Below are positions 43,737 through 52,536 of a DNA stretch of 64,000 bases, one piece after another; the first letter of the stretch is position 1; every line of letters begins with the position of its first letter. Source of the stretch: Methylobrevis albus (GTDB lineage Bacteria > Pseudomonadota > Alphaproteobacteria > Rhizobiales > Pleomorphomonadaceae); NCBI RefSeq assembly GCF_015904235.1, contig NZ_JADZLT010000039.1:1-64000 (forward strand), read 5' to 3'. Both the position numbers and the translations under genes were made by a program. A model generated the notes under the pieces. The model was not told the origin of the DNA. It did no database searches and was given only the letters and a program-made list of their open reading frames with translations.

Positions 43737-44918
43737 ATGCTGACCTTCGTCGCCGACTGGCTGAACATCCTGCTGCGCTGGGCCCATCTCGTCGTCGGCA
43801 TCACCTGGATCGGAACGTCGTTCTATTTCATCGCGCTCGACCTCTCGTTGCGCGCCCGCGAGAAGATGAGCCCCGGCGTGTTCGGCACCGCCTGGCAGGT
43901 GCACGGCGGCGGCTTCTATCACGTCGAGAAGTTCACCGTGGCGCCGCCGGCACTGCCCGAAGACCTGCAGTGGTTCAAGTGGGATGCCTATCTCACCTGG
44001 GTCACCGGCTTCGGCCTGCTGATCACGCAGTACTACGTCAACGCCTCGATCTACCTCGTCGACCGCGCCGTGCTGCCGATGACGGGCGGGGAGGCGGTGC
44101 TGATCTCGATCCTCAGCCTTGCCGCCGGCTGGTTCGCCTATGACCGGCTGTGCCGGTCGCCGATCGGGCAGAACACGCCGGTGCTGGCGCTGATCGTGTT
44201 CGTCGGCATCGTCGCCGCGGCGTGGATGTTCGGGGAGATCTACTCGGGGCGCGGCGCGCTGATCCATGTCGGCGCGCTGGTCGGCACGATCATGGCGTTC
44301 AACGTCTTCATGATCATCGTGCCGAACCAGCGCAAGATCGTCGCTTCGCTGGTCGCCGGCGAGGCGCCGGACCCGAAATACGGCAAGATCGGCAAGCAGC
44401 GCTCGGTGCACAACAACTACCTGACGCTGCCCGTGCTCTTGATGATGGTGAGCAACCACTACCCGATGCTGACCAACCATCCGCAGAATTGGCTGCTCGT
44501 CGCGCTGATCCTGCTGATCGGCGCCATGGTGCGCCACTTCATCAACCGGCACGAGGCCGGCGACCATTTCAACCAGATCGCCTGGACGCTGCCGGTGGCG
44601 GCGGTCGGGCTGATGGTCGCCATCGTGATGACGGCGCCGCGCACCGACCCCGCCCATGCCGGGATGCAGGTCGCCGACGCCGACGTCATGGGCATCGTCG
44701 AGCGGCACTGCGTCGCCTGCCATGCCTCGCAGCCGAGCCACGAAGGCTTCGAAGAGGCGCCGAAGGGCGTCGTGCTCGAGACCGTCGCCGACCTCGGCCG
44801 CTATGCGCCGCTGGTCGATGCGCAGGCGGTGAAGTCCGATGCGATGCCGCTCGGCAACGAGTCCGGCATGACCGACGACGAACGCCGACAGCTCGGCGCC
44901 TGGATCGCGGCGCGATGA
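43737..44918 (+). CDS. puuD: membrane urate oxidase PuuD with C-terminal cytochrome c domain
   Basis: This 393-residue protein has an N-terminal urate hydroxylase domain with about eight membrane segments (DWLNILLRWAHLVVGITWIG, then VHGGGFYHVEKF) and a C-terminal cytochrome c domain with heme motif CVACH (325-329) and a likely Met ligand near M370. PuuD oxidises urate to 5-hydroxyisourate and passes electrons to the respiratory chain instead of oxygen. This supplies the substrate of UraH. The stop overlaps uraD by four bases (ATGA). Confidence 0.94.
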   Translation: MLTFVADWLNILLRWAHLVVGITWIGTSFYFIALDLSLRAREKMSPGVFGTAWQVHGGGFYHVEKFTVAPPALPEDLQWFKWDAYLTWVTGFGLLITQYYVNASIYLVDRAVLPMTGGEAVLISILSLAAGWFAYDRLCRSPIGQNTPVLALIVFVGIVAAAWMFGEIYSGRGALIHVGALVGTIMAFNVFMIIVPNQRKIVASLVAGEAPDPKYGKIGKQRSVHNNYLTLPVLLMMVSNHYPMLTNHPQNWLLVALILLIGAMVRHFINRHEAGDHFNQIAWTLPVAAVGLMVAIVMTAPRTDPAHAGMQVADADVMGIVERHCVACHASQPSHEGFEEAPKGVVLETVADLGRYAPLVDAQAVKSDAMPLGNESGMTDDERRQLGAWIAAR

Positions 44919-45430
44919 GCGCGCTTTCCATTGCGGACGTGAACGGGCTGAGCGCCGACGACTTCGTCGCGGCCTTCGGCGACGTCGCCGAGCATTCGCC
45001 GTGGGTCGCCGAGGCTGCGGCGGCGGCGCGGCCGTTCGCGGACCGCGAGGCGATGGTGGCGGCGTTCGAGGCCGCCGTCGGGGCCGCATCGGAGGCGGCG
45101 CGGCTCGCGCTGATCCGCGCCCATCCGGACCTTGCCGGCCGGGCGGCACTGGCGGGGGCGATCGCCGAGGATTCGAAGCGCGAACAGGCCGGGGCCGGGC
45201 TGGACAGCTTGACGCCCGAGGAGTTTTCGCGCTTTACCGACCTCAACGACCGCTACCGGGCCCGCTTCGGCTTTCCCTTCATCTTCGCCGTCAAGGGCGC
45301 GACGAAGCACCAGATCCTCGCGGGCTTCGCCGAGCGCGTCGACAACGACCCCGCCGCCGAGTTCGCGACGGCGCTCCGGCAGATCGGCCGGATCTTCCGC
45401 TTCAGGATCGAGGACCGGGTTCTGCCGTGA
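44915..45430 (+). CDS. uraD: OHCU decarboxylase
   Basis: This 171-residue all-helical enzyme converts 2-oxo-4-hydroxy-4-carboxy-5-ureidoimidazoline to S-allantoin. The catalytic histidine is in IRAHPDLAG (H70), and LNDRYRARFGFPFIFAVKG is the typical second motif. It overlaps puuD by four bases and the allantoate amidohydrolase-type gene by four (GTGA), implying tight coupling. Confidence 0.94.
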   Translation: MSALSIADVNGLSADDFVAAFGDVAEHSPWVAEAAAAARPFADREAMVAAFEAAVGAASEAARLALIRAHPDLAGRAALAGAIAEDSKREQAGAGLDSLTPEEFSRFTDLNDRYRARFGFPFIFAVKGATKHQILAGFAERVDNDPAAEFATALRQIGRIFRFRIEDRVLP

Positions 45431-46713
45431 GCGACATCGATTACTCGAGCCTGCCGCCCTCCGACCGCACCGAGCTCGGTCGGCGCTGCCAGCGCCTGAT
45501 CGGCGCGCTCGCCGCCGTCACCGACGATCCACATGGCGTCACCCGGCTCTACCTTAGCCCGGCCCACAAGCGCGCCACCGGCCTCGTGGCCGACTGGATG
45601 CGCACGGCCGGCTTGACCGCATCGATCGACGCCCTCGGCACCGTACGCGGCCATCTGGACGCAGCATCCGGCCCCGGGGCGAAGCGGCTGCTGATCGGCT
45701 CGCACATCGACACGGTGGTGAACGCCGGCCGCTACGACGGCGTGCTCGGCGTCGTCGCCGGCATCCTCGCGGTCGACGAACTGCGCCGGCGCCGGGTGGC
45801 GCTGCCGTTCGCGATCGACGTGCTCGCCTTCGGCGACGAGGAGGGCGTGCGCTTCCCGACCACGCTGGCGTCGTCAAGCGCCATCGCCGGCCGGCTGCCG
45901 CCGGGGGCGCTGGACCTTTGCGACGCGCGGAAGGTCAGCCTGCGCGAGGCGCTGGTCGGCTTCGGGCTCGATCCGGCGCAGATCTCCGCCGCCGCCTATG
46001 ATCCCGCCGAGGTGCTCGGCTATCTCGAGGTCCATATCGAGCAGGGGCCTGTCCTGGAGCACGAGCGGCTGCCGCTCGGCATCGTCACCTCGATCGCCGG
46101 CCAGACCCGGCTGAAAGCGACCGTGCTCGGCGAGGCGGGCCATGCCGGCACGGCGCCGATGAATCTCCGCCGCGACGCGCTGGCCGCGGCGGCGGAGATC
46201 ATGGTGATGATCGAGACCATCGGCCGGGCAGGGGCCGCCGACAGCCTCGTCGCCACCGTGGGGCAACTATCGGTGTCGCCCGGCGCGGTGAACGTGGTGC
46301 CCGCGCGCGTCGACTTCACCCTCGACGTGCGGGCGGCGAGCGACCCGCCGCGGCTGGCGGCGCTGGCCGAGATCCGCGCCCGCAGCCGCGAGATTGCCGA
46401 CCGCCGCCACGTCGGCTTCGTGATGGAGGCCTATCACGAGAGCCCGACGACGCCGTGCAGCCCGCGCCTCGCCGCGGCGTTTGCCGCCGGCGTCGAGCGG
46501 CTCGGCCTGACGCCGCGCCGCCTCACGTCGGGTGCCGGCCACGACGGCCATGCGGTGCACCACCTGACCGAGGTCGGCATGCTGTTCGTCCGCTGCCGCG
46601 GCGGCATCAGTCACAATCCGATGGAATATGCCGAGCCGGAGGACATGGCGCTGGCCGTCGAGGCGCTGATCGGCGCGATCGAGGCGCTGGCCGCGAGCAT
46701 CCCCGCGGCCTGA
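45427..46713 (+). CDS. allantoate amidohydrolase-type M20 hydrolase
   Basis: This 428-residue zinc-dependent amidohydrolase of the AllC/HyuC/Ucp family has GSHIDTVVNAGRYDG, AFGDEEGVRFP, a central dimerisation domain (about 215-330, GEAGHAGTAPMNLRRDA) and a C-terminal SGAGHDGHAV. By context it most likely acts on allantoate or ureidoglycolate; N-carbamoyl amino acid hydrolysis is an alternative. The GTG start at 45427 overlaps the uraD stop. It is the last gene of the purine island. No allantoinase is nearby. Confidence 0.9.
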   Translation: MSDIDYSSLPPSDRTELGRRCQRLIGALAAVTDDPHGVTRLYLSPAHKRATGLVADWMRTAGLTASIDALGTVRGHLDAASGPGAKRLLIGSHIDTVVNAGRYDGVLGVVAGILAVDELRRRRVALPFAIDVLAFGDEEGVRFPTTLASSSAIAGRLPPGALDLCDARKVSLREALVGFGLDPAQISAAAYDPAEVLGYLEVHIEQGPVLEHERLPLGIVTSIAGQTRLKATVLGEAGHAGTAPMNLRRDALAAAAEIMVMIETIGRAGAADSLVATVGQLSVSPGAVNVVPARVDFTLDVRAASDPPRLAALAEIRARSREIADRRHVGFVMEAYHESPTTPCSPRLAAAFAAGVERLGLTPRRLTSGAGHDGHAVHHLTEVGMLFVRCRGGISHNPMEYAEPEDMALAVEALIGAIEALAASIPAA

Positions 46714-46747
46714 GCGGCACCGCGCTCCCGTCCCCCGGCGCCGGTGG

Positions 46748-47086
46748 TCAGCCGGCGTCGTCGTCGCCGAACGGATCCGCCAGATCGTCCGCGGGCGCGG
46801 CGTCCGGCTTGCCGACGAAGTCCGGCGCGGCGAGGCTGTAGAGGCCCTTGAAATCACGCGGATCGGCCTTGCGACCCTTGCGCACGATGACGATCTGGCC
46901 GGCGCGGGCGAGGCGCACCGCCTCGGTGCGGATCGGCGGCATCAGCAGGCGCCAGGCCTTCTCGTCGGACCCTGCGAGGCTGCGCGCGACGTCGGCGGGG
47001 GAGACCGGCCGGCCGTCGCGGCTGGCGGCGATCTGGTCGAGGATGGTCTGGCGGATCAGGCCGGCGGGCGGGCGAGGGCGGGTCAT
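46748..47086 (-). CDS. DUF3253 domain protein
   Basis: This 112-residue protein has a winged-helix-like DUF3253 core: LIRQTILDQIAASRDGRPVS, then DVARSLAGSDEKAWRLLMPP and IRTEAVRLARAGQIVIVRKG. A disordered acidic tail follows (DLADPFGDDDAG). It has no known function. The ATG at 47086 overlaps the stop of the DUF599 gene by four bases, so the two are cotranscribed. The window gives no further hint of a role. Confidence 0.82.
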   Translation of the reverse strand: MTRPRPPAGLIRQTILDQIAASRDGRPVSPADVARSLAGSDEKAWRLLMPPIRTEAVRLARAGQIVIVRKGRKADPRDFKGLYSLAAPDFVGKPDAAPADDLADPFGDDDAG

Positions 47087-47775
47087 GCGGGGTCTATGGC
47101 CTTTCGGGCGCCGGAACGGAACTGGCGGTGGGCGAGCACGGCCAGCACCACCGTCGTGGTGACGATGAAGGCGACCGGGCCCAGAAACCAGCCGAGATAG
47201 CCGATGGATACGAAGAAGGCACGCAGGCCGCGGTTGAAATGCTGGCCGGCCTGGATGTTGAGGTCGGCGGCACGCCGGATTGCGCCCTCCATCTCGGGCG
47301 TACCGATCTGGTCCTTGGGCGGCAGGGCGCCGATCAGGATCGAGCAGTAGTTGAACAGGCGGTAGGCCCAGCCGAACTTGAAGAAGGCATAAGCGTAGAT
47401 CACCAGCAGCCCGACCACCTTGGTCTCCCAGACCGCGCGGCTGAATTCGAGGTCGAAGGGGAGTTCCTGCACGACTTCGAGCACGCGGTCGGAGGCGTTG
47501 AGCAGCGCGAAGCCGCCGCCGATGGCGAGCAGCGAGGTCGAGGCGAAGAAGGCGGTGCCGTTCTGCAGCCCGGCGACGATCTGGGTGTCGATCATGCGCA
47601 GGTCGCGCGCCGCCGTCTGCCGGATCCAGGCGGTGCGTTGCAGGTTCATGAGCTGCGACAGGGAGTGGCCGTGCCAGCGGGAGCTTTCCGCATAGGCGCC
47701 ATAGCCGAACCACGCCAGCAGGAACCAGGCGGCGGCGAGGAGGTCCGGCACGGAGAAGGCGGAGAGGATGCTCAA
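47083..47775 (-). CDS. DUF599 family membrane protein
   Basis: This 230-residue inner-membrane protein has about four hydrophobic segments (about 9-30, 75-98, 112-135 and 185-215). DUF599 signatures are GYGAYAESSRWHGHSLSQLM and AGLQNGTAFFASTSLLAIGG. No ATG or GTG fits the conserved N-terminus; TTG at 47775, with a GGGGG run upstream, is the likely start. The function is unknown. Confidence 0.82.
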   Translation of the reverse strand: MSILSAFSVPDLLAAAWFLLAWFGYGAYAESSRWHGHSLSQLMNLQRTAWIRQTAARDLRMIDTQIVAGLQNGTAFFASTSLLAIGGGFALLNASDRVLEVVQELPFDLEFSRAVWETKVVGLLVIYAYAFFKFGWAYRLFNYCSILIGALPPKDQIGTPEMEGAIRRAADLNIQAGQHFNRGLRAFFVSIGYLGWFLGPVAFIVTTTVVLAVLAHRQFRSGARKAIDPA

Positions 47776-48171
47776 GCGTCGGCCCCCGAGGCAAGGTGGC
47801 AGCGTTCTCCACCCAATGGGACGAGTTTGGCGCCGAGACAAGGGGGAATGGTCCTGCCGAGGCCCGGCGACGGCGGCCCGCGAGGCGACTTTGTGACCCG
47901 GATGGCGAGCTCGCCACAATCATGGCGAAAATCCGGCGAATTTTAGGAGTAGTTCCTTTGGCCGGGATGAGGCGGCTTGCGCGCTAACTATTTGAAATCG
48001 CGCGGTTTCGCTCGGCGGTCCTGCGGTTTTTGCATGGGCGGGGAGCGCCCCGGGTCTTGCGGGCGGGCCGATCCGGCGTTAAACCCTGCGTCGTCGCGAA
48101 GACAACAACGTGGCGCCCGCTCGTACCGGGACGGCCGCAGCGCTTCGCGACAGATGGAGCAAAGGTCCAAG
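47776..48171. other. intergenic region upstream of a small membrane protein gene
   Basis: These 396 bases lie between the leftward DUF599 gene and a rightward 41-residue gene. No recognisable gene, repeat pair or clear promoter was found. A GC-poor patch around 47985-48000 might hold a promoter, but no consensus boxes stand out. Confidence 0.5.
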
Positions 48172-48297
48172 ATGGAAGAACACGTGCAGAAGTCTTGTTG
48201 GGGTGTCGCGACCTGGACGGTCCTCGCCCTCGGCAGCGTTCTGGTGCTCGCGTATCTGCTCGGCGGCTTCGAGGCCGTCGCCGTCGCCGCCAATTAA
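48172..48297 (+). CDS. 41-residue single-pass membrane protein
   Basis: The product MEEHVQKSCWGVATWTVLALG continues into a hydrophobic stretch ending FEAVAVAAN, giving one membrane helix (about residues 12-32) and a short acidic/basic N-terminus. AAAGGT lies eight bases before the ATG; an in-frame ATG at 48154 is an alternative start. A terminator follows at 48355-48387. I do not recognise a family. The ribosome site, hydrophobic profile and terminator support it as a real small gene, but it is not certain. Confidence 0.5.
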   Translation: MEEHVQKSCWGVATWTVLALGSVLVLAYLLGGFEAVAVAAN

Positions 48298-48354
48298 TCA
48301 ACAACAACAGTCGACAGGCAGCCGGTTTCCGGTCTTGCAGAGGTGTTTTCGAGG

Positions 48355-48387
48355 AAAGGCGCGGCTCCCGGAGGGGCCGCGCCTTTT
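48355..48387 (+). terminator. terminator between the small membrane protein gene and metC
   Basis: An 11-pair stem (AAAGGCGCGGC with GCCGCGCCTTT) closes a 10-base loop and ends in TTTT. It lies between convergent genes; on the minus strand the stem is preceded by A residues and followed by TTT, so it may serve metC as well. Confidence 0.75.
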
Positions 48388-48399
48388 CCATTTCTCGGC

Positions 48400-49590
48400 T
48401 CAGCCCGGCTCTGCGAAGGCGGTGAAGCGGTCGAGACCGTCGGCGAGGTCGGCGATCAGGTCGCGCGGATCCTCGAGGCCGATGTTGAGGCGGATGAGGT
48501 GGCCGGGCTCGGTCCAGGTCGTGGCCGTCCGATACTTGCGCGGATCGGCGACGATGGCGAGGCTTTCGAAGCCGCCCCAGGAATAGCCGAGACCGAAGAG
48601 CTCCAGACCGTCGAGCATCGCCTTGACCGCGCCGAGCGGCGCCGGCCGCGTAATGAAGCCGAACAGGCCGCTGGAGCCGGAAAAGTCGCGTTTCCAGATC
48701 GCATGGCCGGGATCGTCGGGCCGGGCCGGATGCAGCACGCGCGCGACCTCGGGCCGGCCGGCGAGCCAGTCCGCGACGGCGAGCGCGCTCGCCTGGTGCC
48801 GGGCGAGGCGGACTTCCAGCGTGCGCATGCCGCGCAGCGCCAGGAAGGCGTCGTCGGGGCCGATGCACTGGCCGAGATCGCCGTGCATCGCCTTCAGCGC
48901 CGGCCAGGCGCGCGGGCTCGCCGCCACCGTACCGAGCATCACGTCGGAATGGCCGACGAAGTACTTGGTGCCGGCCTGGATCGAAAGGTCGACGCCGTGG
49001 TCGAGCGGGCGGAAGAACAGCGGCGTCGCCCAGGTGTTGTCCATCAGCACGGTGGCGCCGTGCGCGGCCGCCACGCCGGCGATCGCCGGAATGTCCTGCA
49101 TCTCGAAGGTCTGCGAGCCCGGCGCCTCGGTGAATACCGCTTTGGTCTCGGGCCGGAAGAGCGCGGCGATTCCCGCGCCGACCGTCGGATCGTAGTAGGT
49201 CGTCTCGATGCCGAAGCGGGTCAGGACCTTGTCGCAGAAGTGCCGGGTCGGCTGGTAGACGGTGTCGGTCATCAGCAGGTGGTCGCCGCTCGTCAGGCAC
49301 GACAGCAGCGCCACCGAGACGGCCGCGAGGCCAGACGGCGCGAGCACCGCGCCCGCCGCGCCCTCGAGCTCGGCGACCAGTGATTCGAGCCCATCGCTGG
49401 TCGGGTTGCCGCGCCGGCCGTAGACGTAGCGCTGGCGGCCCGACAGCATCGTGTCGACGTCGGGGAAGGTGACGGTCGAGCCGTGGTAGACCGGCGGGTT
49501 GACGAAGCCGTGCTGCTCGCGCGGGCGGCGGCCACCATGCGCAAGGCGCGTCGCCGTTTCGTGGGGTTTCGAGCGGTCTTCGGTTGTCAT
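48400..49590 (-). CDS. metC: cystathionine beta-lyase
   Basis: This 396-residue PLP enzyme of the Cys/Met metabolism family has the PLP lysine in LSIQAGTKYFVGHSDVML (K209). YVYGRRGNPTSDGLE and the C-terminal SWGGFESLAI fit the MetC subgroup. It cleaves cystathionine to homocysteine, pyruvate and ammonia. AAGGA is three bases before the ATG. The 5-prime leader contains a strong hairpin at 49657-49688. A generic trans-sulfuration lyase is the only serious alternative. Confidence 0.92.
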   Translation of the reverse strand: MTTEDRSKPHETATRLAHGGRRPREQHGFVNPPVYHGSTVTFPDVDTMLSGRQRYVYGRRGNPTSDGLESLVAELEGAAGAVLAPSGLAAVSVALLSCLTSGDHLLMTDTVYQPTRHFCDKVLTRFGIETTYYDPTVGAGIAALFRPETKAVFTEAPGSQTFEMQDIPAIAGVAAAHGATVLMDNTWATPLFFRPLDHGVDLSIQAGTKYFVGHSDVMLGTVAASPRAWPALKAMHGDLGQCIGPDDAFLALRGMRTLEVRLARHQASALAVADWLAGRPEVARVLHPARPDDPGHAIWKRDFSGSSGLFGFITRPAPLGAVKAMLDGLELFGLGYSWGGFESLAIVADPRKYRTATTWTEPGHLIRLNIGLEDPRDLIADLADGLDRFTAFAEPG

Positions 49591-49656
49591 CGTCCTTCGC
49601 AACTCCTGCCGGGCCGGGACCGCGCCGCGCAAGTGCGGCGGGACCAATTCTGGCTT

Positions 49657-49688
49657 CCTTGTCCGCCCGGGCCACCGGCCGGACAAGG
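49657..49688 (-). promoter_or_regulatory. stem-loop in the metC leader
   Basis: CCTTGTCCG at 49657-49665 pairs with CGGACAAGG at 49680-49688 across a 14-base GC-rich loop. It lies 67-98 bases upstream of metC on the transcribed strand. No poly-T follows. It could be a structured leader, but I cannot match it to a known SAM or SAH riboswitch family. Confidence 0.35.
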
Positions 49689-49797
49689 CCCGAAGGGTGC
49701 AATGCCAAACTTTTCTACGAATGGCCAACGATAGAGCGGTGTTTTGTTGATTTCATATGCAGTTGACGAACGTGCTTTCGCATTGTGCAAGAATGGC

Positions 49798-49826
49798 TTG
49801 ACCCCGGCGTACAATTGCCTTGTATT
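49798..49826 (+). promoter_or_regulatory. putative promoter of aapJ
   Basis: TTGACC, a 17-base spacer and TGTATT lie about 135 bases upstream of aapJ. A second TTGACG occurs at 49763-49768 without a good -10 partner. The leader between is AT-richer than the surroundings. The assignment is from pattern only. Confidence 0.38.
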
Positions 49827-49960
49827 CGAAAGGCGCAAAGGGCGCGGTCCGCTCCAGAGGGTCGCCCCGATCACGAACGTCGAGCGCGGCAGCCGTATCG
49901 GTCGCCTGTTCTGTTCGTGCGCCAATGATCAACACGGAACACTGGAACAGGGGCTCATCC

Positions 49961-50980
49961 ATGAAAACTTATCTCACGCCGGCGCTCGCCGGTGCCGCCA
50001 TTCTCGCAGCCGGTATGTCGGTTGCCGGCGCGGCGACCCTCGACGACGTCAAGGCCAAGGGCTTCCTGCAGTGCGGCGTCAGCACCGGTCTCGCCGGCTT
50101 CTCGAACCCCGACGATGCCGGTGAGTGGACCGGCCTCGACGTCGACTATTGCCGCGCGATCGCCGCGGCGATCTTCAACGACCCGAAGGCCGTCAAGTTC
50201 AGCGCGCTGTCGGCCAAGGAGCGCTTCACGGCGCTGCAGTCGGGCGAGATCGACGTGCTCGTCCGCAACTCGACCTGGACGATGTCGCGCGACACCCAGC
50301 TCGGCCTCGCCTTCGCCGGCGTCAACTACTACGACGGCCAGGGCTTCATGGTGAAGAAGGGCCTCGGCGTCGCCTCGGCCAAGGAACTCGACGGCGCCTC
50401 GGTCTGCGTGCAGACCGGCACCACCACCGAGCTCAACCTCTCGGACTACTTCAAGGCCAACGGGCTGACCTACAACCCCGTCGTGTTCGAAAAGCTCGAA
50501 GAGGTCAACGCCGCCTATGACGCCGGCCGCTGCGACGTCTACACGACGGACGCCTCGGGCCTCTACGCCATCCGCCTGACCTTCTCGAACCCGGACGAGC
50601 ACGTCGTGCTCCCCGAGATCATCTCCAAGGAGCCGCTCGGCCCCGTGGTGCGCCAGGGTGACGGCCAGTGGTTCAACATCGTCAAGTGGACGCACAACGC
50701 CCTCCTGAACGCTGAAGAGGCCGGCATCACGCAGGCCAACGTCGAAGAGATGAAGAGCTCCGAGAATCCGGACGTCAAGCGCCTGCTCGGCCTCGATGGC
50801 GGCTTCGGCGAGTCGATCGGCCTGTCGAACGACTGGGTCGTCAACATCGTCAAGGGCGTCGGCAACTACGGCGAACTGTTCGAGCGCAACGTCGGCACGA
50901 CCAGCCCGCTCGGCATCGCGCGCGGCCAGAACGCGCTCTGGACCGACGGCGGCCTGCAGTACGCTCCGCCGGTTCGCTGA
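49961..50980 (+). CDS. aapJ: general L-amino acid ABC transporter, periplasmic binding protein
   Basis: This 339-residue periplasmic protein has a signal peptide (about 1-24, ALAGAAILAAGMSVAGAA). Family 3 solute-binding features are GFLQCGVSTGLAGFSNPD, ALQSGEIDVLVRNSTWTMSRD and VQTGTTTELNLSDYF. In rhizobia the Aap system takes up a broad range of L-amino acids. It is separated from aapQ by a strong hairpin (50998-51027), which probably raises aapJ levels relative to the permeases. Confidence 0.94.
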   Translation: MKTYLTPALAGAAILAAGMSVAGAATLDDVKAKGFLQCGVSTGLAGFSNPDDAGEWTGLDVDYCRAIAAAIFNDPKAVKFSALSAKERFTALQSGEIDVLVRNSTWTMSRDTQLGLAFAGVNYYDGQGFMVKKGLGVASAKELDGASVCVQTGTTTELNLSDYFKANGLTYNPVVFEKLEEVNAAYDAGRCDVYTTDASGLYAIRLTFSNPDEHVVLPEIISKEPLGPVVRQGDGQWFNIVKWTHNALLNAEEAGITQANVEEMKSSENPDVKRLLGLDGGFGESIGLSNDWVVNIVKGVGNYGELFERNVGTTSPLGIARGQNALWTDGGLQYAPPVR

Positions 50981-50997
50981 TCCGCGAAGCGGACCTC

Positions 50998-51027
50998 ACC
51001 GGACGGCGCGTCGACGCGCCGTCCGGT
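50998..51027 (+). promoter_or_regulatory. intercistronic hairpin between aapJ and aapQ
   Basis: A perfect 13-pair stem (ACCGGACGGCGCG with CGCGCCGTCCGGT) closes a TCGA loop 18 bases after the aapJ stop. There is no poly-T tract. Such hairpins after binding-protein genes often stabilise the upstream mRNA or partly attenuate read-through. The remaining bases to 51324 show no gene. Confidence 0.6.
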
Positions 51028-51324
51028 CGATCCTCGGACTTCGGGGTGCGCGGCCTTTTCAAGCGCGTATTCCGCTCGTGATGACGGCCGACCGCGGGGT
51101 TCTCCCGCGCGGCGCGTGGCGTGCCGGCCCTCGACCGAGGCCGTCGCTCCGCGCGCCGATATCGGCCACCATCACCTGGCGCCGGCCCTCGGCGCATCTC
51201 GCGCCGTTCCGCCATCCGTCGCCGGATCGTCCGGAACCCGCGTAAGGCTCCCGTGCGCCATTGTCGCCCCGGGACCGTCCGGGACACGGAACTCCTGCTG
51301 TCCACCTCGCTCCGGAAGGTGAGC

Positions 51325-52530
51325 ATGGCCATTCAGAACGATGCCGGCAAAGCCGGCGGGCGCAGCGGCCCCGGCCTCTCAGCGTTCATCTACGACCCAT
51401 TTTATCGCGGGCTCATCTTCCAGGCGCTGATCGCGCTGGCGGTGATCTGGACAGGCTACGAGATCGTGGTGAACACGATCGCCAACCTGCAGCGCGCCAA
51501 CATCGCGTCCGGCTTCGGCTTCCTCGGCCAACGCGCCGGCTTCGACGTCTCGCAGTCGCTCATCCCATTCACGAACGACTCGACCTACGGCCGCGCCTTC
51601 TTCGTCGGCCTCACCAACACGCTGCTGGTCGCCGCCCTCGCGATCTTCTTCTCGACGCTGCTCGGCTTCATCGTCGGCATCGCGCGGCTCTCGCCGAACT
51701 GGCTGCTGCGCAAGGTGGCGATGGTCTACGTCGAGATCTTCCGCAACATCCCGCTGCTGCTGCAATTGCTGTTCTGGTACAAGGCGGTGCTCGCGCTGTT
51801 GCCGCAGCCGCGCCAGGGCATCGAGCTGCCGTTCAACTCCAGCCTGTCGAACCGCGGCCTCATCGTGCCGCGCTTCATCCCGGAGAACGGGTTCGCGATC
51901 GTGTTCGCGGTCTTCGTCGCGGCCATCGTCGGCGCCGTCCTGCTCGCCCGCTGGGCGAAGCAGCGGCAGATGGCGACCGGGCAGCAGTTCCCCACGATCA
52001 TCGCCTCGCTCGGCATCATCATCGGCCTGCCGGTGCTGGCGTTCCTCGTCATGGGCACGCCGATGACCGTGGAGTATCCGGAACTGCGCGGCTTCAACTT
52101 CGTCGGCGGTGTCGCGATGAAGCCGGAGTTCATGGCGCTGCTGCTCGGCCTCTCGATCTACACGGCGTCGTTCATCGCCGAGATCGTCCGCGCCGGCATC
52201 CAGGCCGTCAGCTACGGTCAGACGGAAGCCGCCGCGGCGCTCGGCATCCGCCCGGGCATCGCCACCCGGCTCGTCGTCATCCCGCAGGCGATGCGCGTCG
52301 TCATCCCGCCGCTGACCAGCCAGTTCCTGAACGTCACCAAGAACTCGTCGCTCGGCGTCGCCATCGGCTACCCGGATCTCGTCGCGGTGTTCTCGGGCAC
52401 GGTGCTGAACCAGACCGGGCAGGCCGTCGAGGTGATCATGATCACCATGCTGGTCTACCTCACGATCAGCCTGACGACGTCGTTGTTCATGAACTGGTTC
52501 AACAGCCGCATGCGACTGGTTGAGAGGTAA
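51325..52530 (+). CDS. aapQ: general L-amino acid ABC transporter permease
   Basis: This 401-residue permease of the HisM/GlnP amino-acid family has a long N-terminal part with two to three membrane helices (about 25-110) and a large periplasmic segment ([19 protein letters not shown] type). The C-terminal translocation domain has the EAA loop [20 protein letters not shown]. It is six bases upstream of aapM. Length is normal for AapQ. Confidence 0.94.
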   Translation: MAIQNDAGKAGGRSGPGLSAFIYDPFYRGLIFQALIALAVIWTGYEIVVNTIANLQRANIASGFGFLGQRAGFDVSQSLIPFTNDSTYGRAFFVGLTNTLLVAALAIFFSTLLGFIVGIARLSPNWLLRKVAMVYVEIFRNIPLLLQLLFWYKAVLALLPQPRQGIELPFNSSLSNRGLIVPRFIPENGFAIVFAVFVAAIVGAVLLARWAKQRQMATGQQFPTIIASLGIIIGLPVLAFLVMGTPMTVEYPELRGFNFVGGVAMKPEFMALLLGLSIYTASFIAEIVRAGIQAVSYGQTEAAAALGIRPGIATRLVVIPQAMRVVIPPLTSQFLNVTKNSSLGVAIGYPDLVAVFSGTVLNQTGQAVEVIMITMLVYLTISLTTSLFMNWFNSRMRLVER

Positions 52531-52536
52531 GCACAA

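Noticed and set aside
49591-49740. SAM-type riboswitch upstream of metC
   Set aside because: Only one isolated hairpin is visible; the conserved core elements of the SAM riboswitch families that I know were not found.
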